Assembly (NCBI GenBank): GCA_002731775.1
Contig: PCCP01000039.1
Span: 3,910-46,940, forward strand
Reading direction: 5' to 3'
Source: Gammaproteobacteria bacterium
Lineage (GTDB): Bacteria > Pseudomonadota > Gammaproteobacteria > Pseudomonadales > Pseudohongiellaceae
DNA: 43,031 nucleotides
Positions within the stretch are counted from its first letter, which is position 1. The number at the start of each line of letters is the position of its first letter. The notes beneath the pieces were generated by a model. It saw only the letters and a program-made list of their open reading frames with translations, was not told the origin of the DNA and searched no databases. This document shows positions 16,665 to 25,079 of this stretch, in pieces. Position numbers and translations under genes: made by a program.

Positions 16665-17551
16665 CAGTTAGTCCGCCCTTTCGTCGCGCTCACCGCCTGA
16701 TCGGAAACAGTCATCAGCGTGTAAAAGACCCAACACAGCAACAGTATTATGAGAAAATAGATCAGCGACATGGCCGCCGCCGGCCCCAGATCAAACTGCC
16801 CTATTGCCATTTGCACTAGGTCGATGGAGAGAAAGGTGGTGGCATTGCCCGGCCCGCCACCGGTGACAACGAAGGGCTCCGTGTAGATCATGAAGGAATC
16901 CATGAATCGCAATAGCACCGCGATCAGTAGCACCCGTTTTATTTTCGGCAGTTGGATGTAACGAAACACCGCCCATCGGGATGCCCCATCGATTCTGGCC
17001 GCCTGGTAATAGACCTCCGGGATCGCCACCAACCCCGAATAGCACAGTAACACTACCAGCGAGGTCCAGTGCCAAACATCCATGATGATTATAGTGGCCC
17101 AGGCATCGAAGGTATTTTGCGTGTAGTTATAGTCCAGCCCCAGACTCTCCAAACCATGGCCCAGCAGCCCGATATCTATTCGCCCAAACACCTGCCATAT
17201 GGTGCCAACCACGTTCCAGGGAATAAGCAGCGGCAAGGCCATCAGTACCAGGCAAATTGAGACACCGATACCACGCTTTGGCATGGCCAGCGCTATGCCA
17301 ATGCCTAAGGGTATTTCTATGGCGAGGATTAAAGCCGAGAATAGCAGTGTGCGTTGCAGGGCATTGAGAAATCTCTCGGAATGCAGTATCTCCTGAAACC
17401 ACTCCGTACCAACCCAGAAAAACTCATTATTGCCGAAAGAATCCTGTACCGAATAGTTCACAACCGTCATCAGCGGAATAATTGCACTGAGCCCTACCAG
17501 CAGTAACACTGGCAGCACCATAAGCCAGGCTTTGTTATTGACTGTCTTCAT
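16664..17551 (-). CDS. glpP: Glycerol ABC transporter permease GlpP
   Basis: The 295-residue permease begins with a membrane anchor (KAWLMVLPVLLLVGLSAIIPLMTVVNYSVQD), characteristic of the first permease of sugar-type ABC importers. The EAA region is EVYYQAARIDGASRWAVFRYIQLPKIKRV. The periplasmic segment GNNEFFWVGTEWFQEILHSERF resembles GlpP proteins. Its ATG overlaps the glpT stop by 4 bases and its stop overlaps the glpQ start, so glpT-P-Q are tightly coupled. With GlpQ it forms the glycerol channel driven by GlpS and GlpT. Confidence 0.88.
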   Translation of the reverse strand: MKTVNNKAWLMVLPVLLLVGLSAIIPLMTVVNYSVQDSFGNNEFFWVGTEWFQEILHSERFLNALQRTLLFSALILAIEIPLGIGIALAMPKRGIGVSICLVLMALPLLIPWNVVGTIWQVFGRIDIGLLGHGLESLGLDYNYTQNTFDAWATIIIMDVWHWTSLVVLLCYSGLVAIPEVYYQAARIDGASRWAVFRYIQLPKIKRVLLIAVLLRFMDSFMIYTEPFVVTGGGPGNATTFLSIDLVQMAIGQFDLGPAAAMSLIYFLIILLLCWVFYTLMTVSDQAVSATKGRTN

Positions 17552-18648
17552 TGTGCAGCCTCGACAAGGTGGGCATTCTGGTACAGATTCATCTTCCCTG
17601 GTTCGAACCAGACCCTGGGATTCCGGGGGATTGGCTCTCCCTCCCGCTGGATCACTTTAAGCTCATGTCCTGCCACATTGACCCGCACTACCACGTGCTT
17701 GCCTACATCCTCGATAGCGGTGATTACAGCCGGCAAACCCTGCTCCTGGCATAGTCGCACGTATTCTGGACGAATACCCAGTTCCGTATTTTGCAGCCCG
17801 GAGTTGTCAAAATCAGAGCCAAGGCTAGCTTGTAGCGATATTCTGTGCTCACCGACAATCGCCGTCGCACCTTCGACGATACAGGGTATGACATTCATGC
17901 CGGGCGATCCAATGAAGCGTCCAACGAACGTATGCTGAGGCTTTTCGAACAACTCCTGTGGCGTGCCGACCTGCACAATCGAGCCCTCATGCATGACAAT
18001 TACCCTATCGGCAAAGGTAAGCGCCTCGGTCTGGTCGTGCGTCACATAAATCATCGTATGTTGAAATTGTTGATGGATTTTCTTCAGCTCGGTGCGCAAT
18101 TGCCACTTCAGATGAGGATCGATAACGGTTAGTGGCTCATCGAACAGAATAGCCTTAACATCGGTGCGCACCAGTCCGCGGCCCAGCGAGATCTTCTGCT
18201 TCTCATCTACGGTCAGGTCTCGAGCTTTCAGGTTCGCCTGCTTCTGCAGTCCCAACATGGTGAGCACGGATGCCACCCGGGAGTCGATATCTGCCGTGGG
18301 CAGCCCCCGGTTCCTCAACGGAAACGCAAGATTGTCCGCTACGGTCAGGGTCTCATACACTACCGGAAACTGAAAAACCTGGGCGATGTTGCGTTGCTCG
18401 GGACTGCGGGCCGTCACATCTACACCATCAAAAAGTACGCTGCCAGCCGTAGGGTGTAGCAATCCGGAAATAATATTCAGCAGTGTAGTCTTGCCACAGC
18501 CGGAAGGACCTAGCAGGGCGTAAGCCCCACCATCCGGCCAGCATTGATCCAGCGCGTTCACCGCGAAAGGGATAACTGCATCACCGATCGCAGAGCCATG
18601 ACCGGAATCATATCGATGTGCAATCGCCTGTAATTCGATTGTGGCCAT
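17548..18648 (-). CDS. glpT: Glycerol ABC transporter ATP-binding protein GlpT
   Basis: The 366-residue ATPase has Walker A GPSGCGKTTLLN, Walker B AILFDEPLTVID, switch His in YVTHDQTEAL and a C-terminal regulatory OB-type domain. The signature region reads DLTVDEKQKISLGRGLV rather than LSGGQ; this departure is typical of GlpT in glycerol importers and makes it the degenerate partner of GlpS, which keeps LSGGQ. This GlpT is unrelated to the E. coli glycerol-3-phosphate antiporter of the same name. It starts five bases after the glpS stop. A GlpS-GlpT heterodimer with one canonical and one degenerate site is inferred. Confidence 0.88.
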   Translation of the reverse strand: MATIELQAIAHRYDSGHGSAIGDAVIPFAVNALDQCWPDGGAYALLGPSGCGKTTLLNIISGLLHPTAGSVLFDGVDVTARSPEQRNIAQVFQFPVVYETLTVADNLAFPLRNRGLPTADIDSRVASVLTMLGLQKQANLKARDLTVDEKQKISLGRGLVRTDVKAILFDEPLTVIDPHLKWQLRTELKKIHQQFQHTMIYVTHDQTEALTFADRVIVMHEGSIVQVGTPQELFEKPQHTFVGRFIGSPGMNVIPCIVEGATAIVGEHRISLQASLGSDFDNSGLQNTELGIRPEYVRLCQEQGLPAVITAIEDVGKHVVVRVNVAGHELKVIQREGEPIPRNPRVWFEPGKMNLYQNAHLVEAAQ

Positions 18649-18653
18649 GGAGT

Positions 18654-19739
18654 TTAGGGCGCCATTATCATTGCTGTGGAATTTGAAATAAGGCTATCGC
18701 TCTGATCGAAGAGCAAGCTGTGCCGCGGCTGCACAAAAAAACTGACTACCTCCGAGCTGGCGAATTTCACAATCCCATGTATCAACGCTACCCAGGCCCT
18801 GTTTTGGAATTCAAAATGCACGAAACTTTCAGAACCACCTATCTCGGTTACTGTGACTTCTCCACGCAATTCGATATCCTCGGGGCTGTGTCTGACCAGG
18901 CATAAATGATGCGGTCTGACCCCTAATGTATAGTCTTGGCCGTCATTGAGTTCGGCCCTTAGCTTGATTAGTTGTTCTGATTCGGGAATACGCAACTCAC
19001 CTTGGCGGTAATGCAGGCGCAGCGTGTTCAGTGGCGGGTCAGAAAATATCCTGGCAGTTTGAAGTCCCGCCGGCTGTCGATAAAGCTCCAGAGTGGGCCC
19101 GAATTGTTCCACCTTGCCCTCAAACATACAGGCTGTATTGCCACCCAACACCAGCGCCTCAGTCGGTTCGGTGGTGGCATAGACAAGTACTGCTCCCATT
19201 TCAGCAAATAAGCCGGGCAGCTCGGCTCGCAGCTCTTCCCGCAATTTATAGTCCAGATTCGCCAACGGTTCGTCCAGAATGACCAAGTCCGCACCCTTGA
19301 TTAACGCCCGCGCCAGGGCAACTCGTTGCTGTTGACCACCAGACAGGGTGTCAGGCCGGCGCTGCAAGAAATCACCCAGTTTCAACAAATCCGAAACTTT
19401 AGCGACCCGGGAAGCGATCTCCGACTTCGATATACGGTTGACAGTCAGCGGCGACGCGATATTGTCAAAGACTGTCAGTGTGGGGTAGTTGATGAATTGT
19501 TGATAGACCATGGCAACATTGCGTTTCTGCACCGGCAGACCAAGCACGTCGCGACCATCGAAGCGCAATGAACCGGAATCCGGCTTGTCAAGACCAGCCA
19601 TTATACGCATGAGGGAGGTTTTCCCAGCCAGAGTGGGGCCCAGCAATATATTTAGTTCACCCCGTTGCAGACACAGGCTGACATCATCTACATAAACTTC
19701 ATCACCGACTTTGCGTGAAATGTTCTGCAGCTCGAGCAT
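18654..19739 (-). CDS. glpS: Glycerol ABC transporter ATP-binding protein GlpS
   Basis: The 361-residue ATPase has Walker A in GPTLAGKTSLMR, the Q-loop segment AMVYQQFINYPTLTVFDNIASPL, signature LSGGQQQRVALARAL, Walker B LVILDEPLANLD and a C-terminal regulatory domain. The VYQQFINYP segment and the unusual Walker A with TLAGKT are those of GlpS. The switch His is replaced: the segment after Walker B reads VYATTEPTEAL, where a THD motif is usual. The start at 19739 (MLELQNISRK) is used because it lies ten bases after the glpD stop; an upstream in-frame start at 19853 would overlap glpD heavily. Confidence 0.88.
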   Translation of the reverse strand: MLELQNISRKVGDEVYVDDVSLCLQRGELNILLGPTLAGKTSLMRIMAGLDKPDSGSLRFDGRDVLGLPVQKRNVAMVYQQFINYPTLTVFDNIASPLTVNRISKSEIASRVAKVSDLLKLGDFLQRRPDTLSGGQQQRVALARALIKGADLVILDEPLANLDYKLREELRAELPGLFAEMGAVLVYATTEPTEALVLGGNTACMFEGKVEQFGPTLELYRQPAGLQTARIFSDPPLNTLRLHYRQGELRIPESEQLIKLRAELNDGQDYTLGVRPHHLCLVRHSPEDIELRGEVTVTEIGGSESFVHFEFQNRAWVALIHGIVKFASSEVVSFFVQPRHSLLFDQSDSLISNSTAMIMAP

Positions 19740-19749
19740 TCGGTTACCA

Positions 19750-21246
19750 TTAACTCTCAGCGGGAAAGGATTGTTTAATATATTTGTCGAGGGAACTGCG
19801 TTCCTCCGCACTGAAACTAAACCCCAAATTGGAGCGACGCCAGAGAATATCATCCGCGGAGCGGGCCCATTCCTTGGTGCAAAGATAATCTACTTCTTTC
19901 TGATACAGATTAGCGCCGAACCTGACACCTAGATCTGATAGTCCGGTTGCTTCTCCCAGGATGTCGAAACTGAGCGTGCCATAGCTATGTTGCCAGCGCG
20001 TAATAAGAACCGGCCCCAGCCAGGCATAGCGTGATGTGAGGTCGTTAACCAGCGTCTCAAGCATATCAAAATCTCCACCCGGCAGCTTTGATGCTCTGGT
20101 CCATGGCGATTTAAGTCCAGGGAAGAAACTTGCAAGTCGATCAACCACCTCTTCTGCCAATATCCTGTAAGTCGTTATTTTTCCCCCATAGACCGACATG
20201 ATCGGATGCACAGACGTGTCGAGATCCAGAAGATACTCACGGGACACGGTGGTAGCGTCCTCACCTGCTTCATCGACCAGGGGCCTGACACCGGCATAGG
20301 TGTACACGATATCGGATCGCGCAATCGAATTCTTGAAATACAGATTTACGGTGGAAATCAGGTAAATGATTTCTTCGGTGGATATCTGCACATCGTCGAG
20401 ATCGCCGGCAAACTCTTCTTCGGTGGTCCCTATCAGCGAGTATTGCTGAAGGTAGGGAATCACGAAGACCACGCGCCCATCCTCATGCTGTAACAAGAAT
20501 GCCTGGTCACCATCGTGCAGCCGGGGCACCACGATGTGGCTACCCTTCACCAGCCGCAGTTGCTGCGGACTCGAATTCTTTACCAAATTCTCAAGTATCG
20601 AAGCTACCCAGGGCCCAGTTGCATTCACGATGGCCTTAAAGAATTGCACCGACTCGCCATCGCTGAAGCGATCACGCAACCTTACCTGCCAACCTTGTGG
20701 TGTTGAGGAAATTTCTACACATTCGGTTCGGGGTAAGATAGTTGCCCCCTGCGCTGAAGCCAGCAGGGCATTCAGAATGACCAGTCGAGAATCGTCTACC
20801 TGACCATCCCAATATTCGAAGCCGTGCCTGATGGCACTGTTAAGTGGGCCATCTTCAGCATATCTCACACTCCGAGAGCCCTTATAAAGTTGGCGTCTGC
20901 TAAGATTGTCATAGAGGAACAAGCCTGCGCGCAGCATCCAGAACTTGCGGGAATGGGGTAAACGGGGAATTTGAAATGCCAGGGGTCTGATAAGATGCAG
21001 CGCCGCCCGCGTCAGCACTTCGCGCTCACGAAGCGCCTTGCGTACCATGGAAAATTCGTAATATTCCAGGTAACGCAACCCTCCATGTATGAGTTTGCTG
21101 CTGCTGGAAGATGTAGCGGAGGCCAGATCGCCCTTTTCGCAAAGCACAACATCCAGCCCGCGTCCGGCTGCGTCGGCGGCGATTCCTACGCCGTTAATTC
21201 CTCCTCCGATTACCAGCAGGTCGTGAACAGATTCTGAGTGAGTCAC
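19750..21246 (-). CDS. glpD: Aerobic glycerol-3-phosphate dehydrogenase GlpD
   Basis: The 498-residue flavoprotein begins with the FAD-binding motif LLVIGGGINGVGIAADAAGRGLDVVLCEKGDLASATSSSSSKLIHGGLRYLEYYEF, spread over residues 10-62, which is diagnostic of GlpD. It oxidises glycerol-3-phosphate to dihydroxyacetone phosphate and feeds electrons to quinone at the inner membrane. Later marks are GVRPLVDE and the C-terminal domain after residue 380. It is the first gene of the glpD-S-T-P-Q transcript and diverges from glpK. The start is GTG at 21246 without a clear ribosome-binding site; the palindrome CTTAAGTACTTTAAG overlaps it. Confidence 0.93.
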   Translation of the reverse strand: MTHSESVHDLLVIGGGINGVGIAADAAGRGLDVVLCEKGDLASATSSSSSKLIHGGLRYLEYYEFSMVRKALREREVLTRAALHLIRPLAFQIPRLPHSRKFWMLRAGLFLYDNLSRRQLYKGSRSVRYAEDGPLNSAIRHGFEYWDGQVDDSRLVILNALLASAQGATILPRTECVEISSTPQGWQVRLRDRFSDGESVQFFKAIVNATGPWVASILENLVKNSSPQQLRLVKGSHIVVPRLHDGDQAFLLQHEDGRVVFVIPYLQQYSLIGTTEEEFAGDLDDVQISTEEIIYLISTVNLYFKNSIARSDIVYTYAGVRPLVDEAGEDATTVSREYLLDLDTSVHPIMSVYGGKITTYRILAEEVVDRLASFFPGLKSPWTRASKLPGGDFDMLETLVNDLTSRYAWLGPVLITRWQHSYGTLSFDILGEATGLSDLGVRFGANLYQKEVDYLCTKEWARSADDILWRRSNLGFSFSAEERSSLDKYIKQSFPAES

Positions 21247-21260
21247 TTAAGTACTTTAAG
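21246..21260. promoter_or_regulatory. Palindrome at the glpD start, possible operator
   Basis: CTTAA-GTACT-TTAAG is an inverted repeat with five-base arms and a five-base centre. It begins at the first base of the glpD GTG codon and extends into the 159-base region shared with divergent glpK. Such a position suits a repressor site or an RNA hairpin masking initiation. No regulator gene (such as glpR) lies in the window to support a specific factor. Confidence 0.3.
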
Positions 21261-21405
21261 TTTCGAGGGCCAAGCGTGCCAAAAAAAGAGAGAGTTAGTG
21301 TAACATGGCTGCCTTATTCTGATTACTGTTTATGCGAATCGATGCAGCATGCAAGCTCGGCCAACAAGCCTCAGAAACCAGTGTCAGCGCAGAGCATTGA
21401 GCTGA

Positions 21406-22890
21406 ATGGGTAGCTATATTCTCGCGATCGATCAGGGCACCTCGAGTAGTCGAGCCATAGTCTTCGACACCAATGGCAAACCACTGGGTCTGGGACAGCA
21501 GGAATTCAAACAACATTTCCCTGCTAATGGTTGGGTCGAACATGACGCCACGCAAATTTGGGACACTACGCTGTCGAGTTGCCGTGTCGCACTGGAAAAA
21601 GCTGCACTGAATGCCGGCGAAATTAGCTGCATCGGCATCACCAATCAACGCGAGACTACGGTGCTGTGGGAGCGCGTAAGCGGCAAACCAATCTACAATG
21701 CCATCGTCTGGCAGGATCGGCGCACCAGCGCGTATTGCAAAGCCCTCGATAACCAGGGACTCGCAAAGCGTATCCAGGATAAGACCGGACTGCGCATCGA
21801 CCCCTACTTCTCGGCGACCAAGATTCGCTGGATACTGGAAAATGTAAGGGACGCTCGTGCCAGGGCGGAGGCCGGGGAATTAGCTTTTGGCACGATCGAC
21901 AGTTTTCTATTGTGGCATTTAACCGGCGGCCGCAATCATTTTACCGATGCCACTAATGCCTCCCGAACCATGCTTTACAATATTCACACTCAGCAATGGG
22001 ACCCAGAACTACTGAGACAGTTTGAAATTCCTGAATCCCTGCTGCCAGAAGTCAAGGATTGTGCAGATGAATTTGGAGATTGTGACGCCGATCTGTTCGG
22101 TGCGGCCATCCCCATAACCGGAATAATTGGGGACCAGCAGGCCGCCGCATTTGCCCAAGGCTGCTTTTCCAGCGGACAGGCAAAAAGCACCTATGGCACG
22201 GGTTGCTTCTTGTTAATGAATACTGGCTATGAAGTGATTACATCCAAAAACCGTCTATTAAGTACCGTCGCTTATCGACTCGGAGGCAAGACCAGTTATG
22301 CCATCGAGGGTAGTATCTTCATGGCCGGCGCCACCATGCAGTGGATACGGGACGGACTGAAATTGATCGCCGATGCCGCTGAGTCCGAGGCGCTTGCCGC
22401 AGGCACCGGTGATGATTTAAGTGTGTACCTGGTGCCCGCGTTTACCGGGCTCGGTGCTCCTTATTGGGATGCCGACGCGCGGGGTGCTATTTATGGCTTG
22501 ACCCGCGACACCGGCATCAAGGAAATCGTGACTGCCGCACTGTTGTCGGTCTGCTACCAGACCAAAGACCTGGTGATGGCAATAGCAGCGGATGGCGCGA
22601 CACTAAGCAGTTTCCGGGTCGACGGCGGCATGGCAAATAATAACTACATGCTGCAAAGGCTTGCAGACCTGCTGGATTGTGAAGTGAATCGACCGGTGGT
22701 GGCAGAAACCACCGCGCTCGGAGCCGCCTATGTTGCCGGATTACAAGCGGGGCTATTTAGTTCGCTGGAAGAAATCGCAGATAAATGGCAATTGGATCGG
22801 AGCTTTCGGCCAAAAATGGATGAGCAATGGCGCGAAACCCAGTATCGAGGCTGGCTCGACAGCGTCGATCGTACCCGCAGCCAGCGCTAA
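21406..22890 (+). CDS. glpK: Glycerol kinase GlpK
   Basis: The 494-residue protein is a clear FGGY-family glycerol kinase: [18 protein letters not shown] at the start, [33 protein letters not shown], and [24 protein letters not shown]. Length is normal for the family. It phosphorylates glycerol brought in by the GlpSTPQV importer, giving glycerol-3-phosphate for GlpD. It is divergent from glpD, with 159 bases between. The ATG at 21406 has only a weak ribosome-binding site. A phosphatase gene follows 34 bases downstream. Confidence 0.95.
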   Translation: MGSYILAIDQGTSSSRAIVFDTNGKPLGLGQQEFKQHFPANGWVEHDATQIWDTTLSSCRVALEKAALNAGEISCIGITNQRETTVLWERVSGKPIYNAIVWQDRRTSAYCKALDNQGLAKRIQDKTGLRIDPYFSATKIRWILENVRDARARAEAGELAFGTIDSFLLWHLTGGRNHFTDATNASRTMLYNIHTQQWDPELLRQFEIPESLLPEVKDCADEFGDCDADLFGAAIPITGIIGDQQAAAFAQGCFSSGQAKSTYGTGCFLLMNTGYEVITSKNRLLSTVAYRLGGKTSYAIEGSIFMAGATMQWIRDGLKLIADAAESEALAAGTGDDLSVYLVPAFTGLGAPYWDADARGAIYGLTRDTGIKEIVTAALLSVCYQTKDLVMAIAADGATLSSFRVDGGMANNNYMLQRLADLLDCEVNRPVVAETTALGAAYVAGLQAGLFSSLEEIADKWQLDRSFRPKMDEQWRETQYRGWLDSVDRTRSQR

Positions 22891-22924
22891 AACGCAGATC
22901 GTAAATAGAGAGGGAACTTCGGCA

Positions 22925-23536
22925 ATGCAACTACATCTTTTCAGGCACGGCCAAACTAACTGGAATGAAGAACGCCGGGTCCAGGGCCAGAGCGAATCGC
23001 AATTGACCGAGCTCGGCATACATCAGGCGCAAGAGCTAAGTAAACGCATTCAGCATCTGCAATTTGACCAGGTGTATTGCAGCAGTAGTGTGCGCACAAG
23101 ACAGACTGCAGATCACGCCTTTGCCGATTTTGAAGCGCAAATAGAATTTCTGGATTGCTTGCGGGAAATAAATCTTGGCCCCTGGGAGGGGCACTTATAT
23201 GATGACATCGCAGTCCGCGATCCTGATTCCTTCAAGCATTTCTGGGAACAGCCACATCTATTCGATGTAGAGGGTGCCGAGACATTTTATCAACTACAGG
23301 AACGGGCGATCGGCGCGGTACGCAAAATGCTGAAACAGTTTGTCCGGCGCAAGGTAGCAATCGTCAGTCATGGCGCACTGATCAAGTCGCTTTTATGCCA
23401 CTTCCAGCAACGACCCATGAGTGAGCTGTGGGCACCACCCAAGATGCACAATTGTGCACATAGCATTGTCGAACTGAATGCAGACGGCATCGGTCATATA
23501 ATTCTATATGCCGATCAAACAGCCCCTGGGGAATAA
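22925..23536 (+). CDS. Histidine phosphatase superfamily protein (phosphoglycerate mutase-like)
   Basis: The 203-residue protein begins LHLFRHGQTNWNEERRVQGQSESQLTELG, the RHG catalytic motif of the branch-1 histidine phosphatases, and has the second catalytic His in VAIVSHGALIKSLLC. SSSVRTRQTAD and LREINLGPWEG are the usual intermediate motifs. It is closer to broad-specificity phosphatases than to true glycolytic mutase, which is longer. ATG 22925 with GAGAGGGA upstream is preferred over longer frames that extend into glpK. The physiological substrate is unknown; location after glpK suggests a small phosphorylated metabolite but proves nothing. Confidence 0.85.
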   Translation: MQLHLFRHGQTNWNEERRVQGQSESQLTELGIHQAQELSKRIQHLQFDQVYCSSSVRTRQTADHAFADFEAQIEFLDCLREINLGPWEGHLYDDIAVRDPDSFKHFWEQPHLFDVEGAETFYQLQERAIGAVRKMLKQFVRRKVAIVSHGALIKSLLCHFQQRPMSELWAPPKMHNCAHSIVELNADGIGHIILYADQTAPGE

Positions 23537-23541
23537 TCAAA

Positions 23542-24345
23542 ATGCATAATGAAATCGTCAGCGATGCACCGAACAAGGTTAATCTTACCCTAAACATCGC
23601 GTCCATCGGGGTATTGCTGGCAGGAGTTGGTGTAGGGATATTCACCCTGGCGGCAGCCGCTGGTATCTGGCTGGGTCTTTGGGACTTCCGCAAGGGGTTC
23701 GACCTGCTTCGAATCTCGAATAATTACAGCGATATTGTTGCCTGGATCGGTCTGCTGACGACGATAGCCATAGTCATCGCCACCAAGCTATTCGATACGG
23801 CTAATGTGATCAGATTGGGTGGATTGGCGGCCATAGGCACACTGACTGCGTTTGTAGCCTACTCAATACCGGAGAGCTTTCGCCCTCCCGAAGGCGTCAA
23901 CTACCCCCCCATTCATGATATTTCCACGGATCTGAACGCTCCACCAAATTTCGTCGATGTGCTACCACTCAGGGTCGATGCGGCCAATACAACAGTCTAT
24001 GGTGGCTCCAATAATATGACCCCGGAGCGCTTGTCACAACTGACCGCCGAAGCCTATCCTGACCTCGTTTCCCAATATTATGCTGCCTCGGTCGATGAGG
24101 TATTTGACCGTACGCTGGCGGCGGTTGATCGGCTCGGATGGGAACTGGTCTCGGCTACAAGATCAGCTGGCAGAATCGAGGCCACAGACACTACGCTGTG
24201 GTTTCGCTTTAAGGATGACATCGTCATCATAATCGAAGCCCAAGGCAATCAGACCCTGGTCAATGCCAGGTCTGTGTCCCGTGTCGGCACCGGTGATGTA
24301 GGCGCTAATGCAATCAGGCTGAGGGCATTTTTTGCACTGCTTTAG
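23542..24345 (+). CDS. DUF1499 domain membrane protein
   Basis: The 267-residue protein has three predicted membrane segments in its first 115 residues (IGVLLAGVGVGIFTLAAAAGIWLGL, VAWIGLLTTIAIVIATKLF, LGGLAAIGTLTAFVAYSI, each roughly 18-25 residues). A soluble DUF1499 domain follows: PPIHDISTDLNAPPNF, AYPDLVSQYY, GWELV, GRIEATDTTLWFRFKDDIVI, and SRVGTGDVGANAIRLRAF. The function of this domain is unknown. It starts five bases after the phosphatase gene, with GGGGA upstream, so both are probably in one transcript with glpK. Confidence 0.8.
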   Translation: MHNEIVSDAPNKVNLTLNIASIGVLLAGVGVGIFTLAAAAGIWLGLWDFRKGFDLLRISNNYSDIVAWIGLLTTIAIVIATKLFDTANVIRLGGLAAIGTLTAFVAYSIPESFRPPEGVNYPPIHDISTDLNAPPNFVDVLPLRVDAANTTVYGGSNNMTPERLSQLTAEAYPDLVSQYYAASVDEVFDRTLAAVDRLGWELVSATRSAGRIEATDTTLWFRFKDDIVIIIEAQGNQTLVNARSVSRVGTGDVGANAIRLRAFFALL

Positions 24346-24476
24346 AGCGCCTCTGAATAATCCAGTGATGCTCAGCCTTTCAGACGGGCCGGCCATTGAT
24401 GGGTCCCGGCCTACGCTATCGAATATGATATGCTTAGCATTCACAATACTTCCTATCCAGCGGCAGAGCATCCCCA

Positions 24477-24962
24477 TTGCGCGACAAAGTTAAAAATATC
24501 AGTTTATTCGCTCTGATTGCTCTGCTGGTTACCGCCTTATCACAAGTCATTGGCTACTGGGTTGACTACAATATCGCACTCAATTCAACGATCGAGATCA
24601 ACAGTCTCATTCACCTGACTCACGTCCGCAATTTCGGCGGTGTGTTTGGCATGCTTCAGGGCAAGGGCTGGTTATTTGGACTGGTCAGTATAGCTCTGAT
24701 GGTTTCTGTCACGGCTTACCTGTGGTTCAGCGATTCGGTGAAGCGCTATGAATTTGTCTGTTTCGGTTTCATTGTAGGGGGAGGTAGCAGCAATATTGTC
24801 GATCGCTTGATTCACGGCAGCGTCATCGACTTTATCGACATTCAACACATCCCGTACTGGAACTATGTCTTTAATACCGCCGACGTGATGGTACATGTGG
24901 GAATCTGGCCCCTGCTTTTCTTCAGCCTCTTCCTTGATAAAGAAGAATCCGGGCTTAGTTAA
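24477..24962 (+). CDS. Divergent signal peptidase II (LspA)-like membrane protein
   Basis: The 161-residue protein has four hydrophobic segments and the later LspA signatures: HVRNFGGVFG, GGGSSNIVDRLIHGSVIDFID with the first catalytic Asp, and YVFNTADVMVHVG with the second. LspA cleaves the signal peptides of prolipoproteins in the inner membrane. The early conserved D-x-x-T/S-K region is absent (LSQVIGYWV instead), and GN of the usual GNxxDR is SN. The start is TTG at 24477; an in-frame stop lies at 24435 and no ATG is available. The canonical lspA normally sits after ileS, so this is likely an additional paralogue with altered specificity. Confidence 0.75.
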   Translation: MRDKVKNISLFALIALLVTALSQVIGYWVDYNIALNSTIEINSLIHLTHVRNFGGVFGMLQGKGWLFGLVSIALMVSVTAYLWFSDSVKRYEFVCFGFIVGGGSSNIVDRLIHGSVIDFIDIQHIPYWNYVFNTADVMVHVGIWPLLFFSLFLDKEESGLS

Positions 24963-25079
24963 GCAATCGAACATAGATTTCGGCAGATTAATCACCAAGG
25001 CCATCGTTGATAGCGTGCACTTTTTTGCCCGGTGTGGGCAGCAAAACTTTGTCAGTTTTTCAGTCTTTTCAATAACTTA

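Noticed and set aside
18654..19853. Longer GlpS reading frame starting at 19853
   Set aside because: It would overlap glpD by over 100 bases; the 19739 start fits the family N-terminus and a ten-base spacer.
24390..24420. GGCCGG/CCGGCC hairpin after the DUF1499 gene as a terminator
   Set aside because: No T-run follows and the loop is 13 bases long; not convincing.
25034..25050. TGCCC-GGTGT-GGGCA hairpin after the LspA-like gene as a terminator
   Set aside because: The T-run lies before, not after, the stem on the plus strand, and on the minus strand an A-run follows, so neither direction gives an intrinsic terminator.
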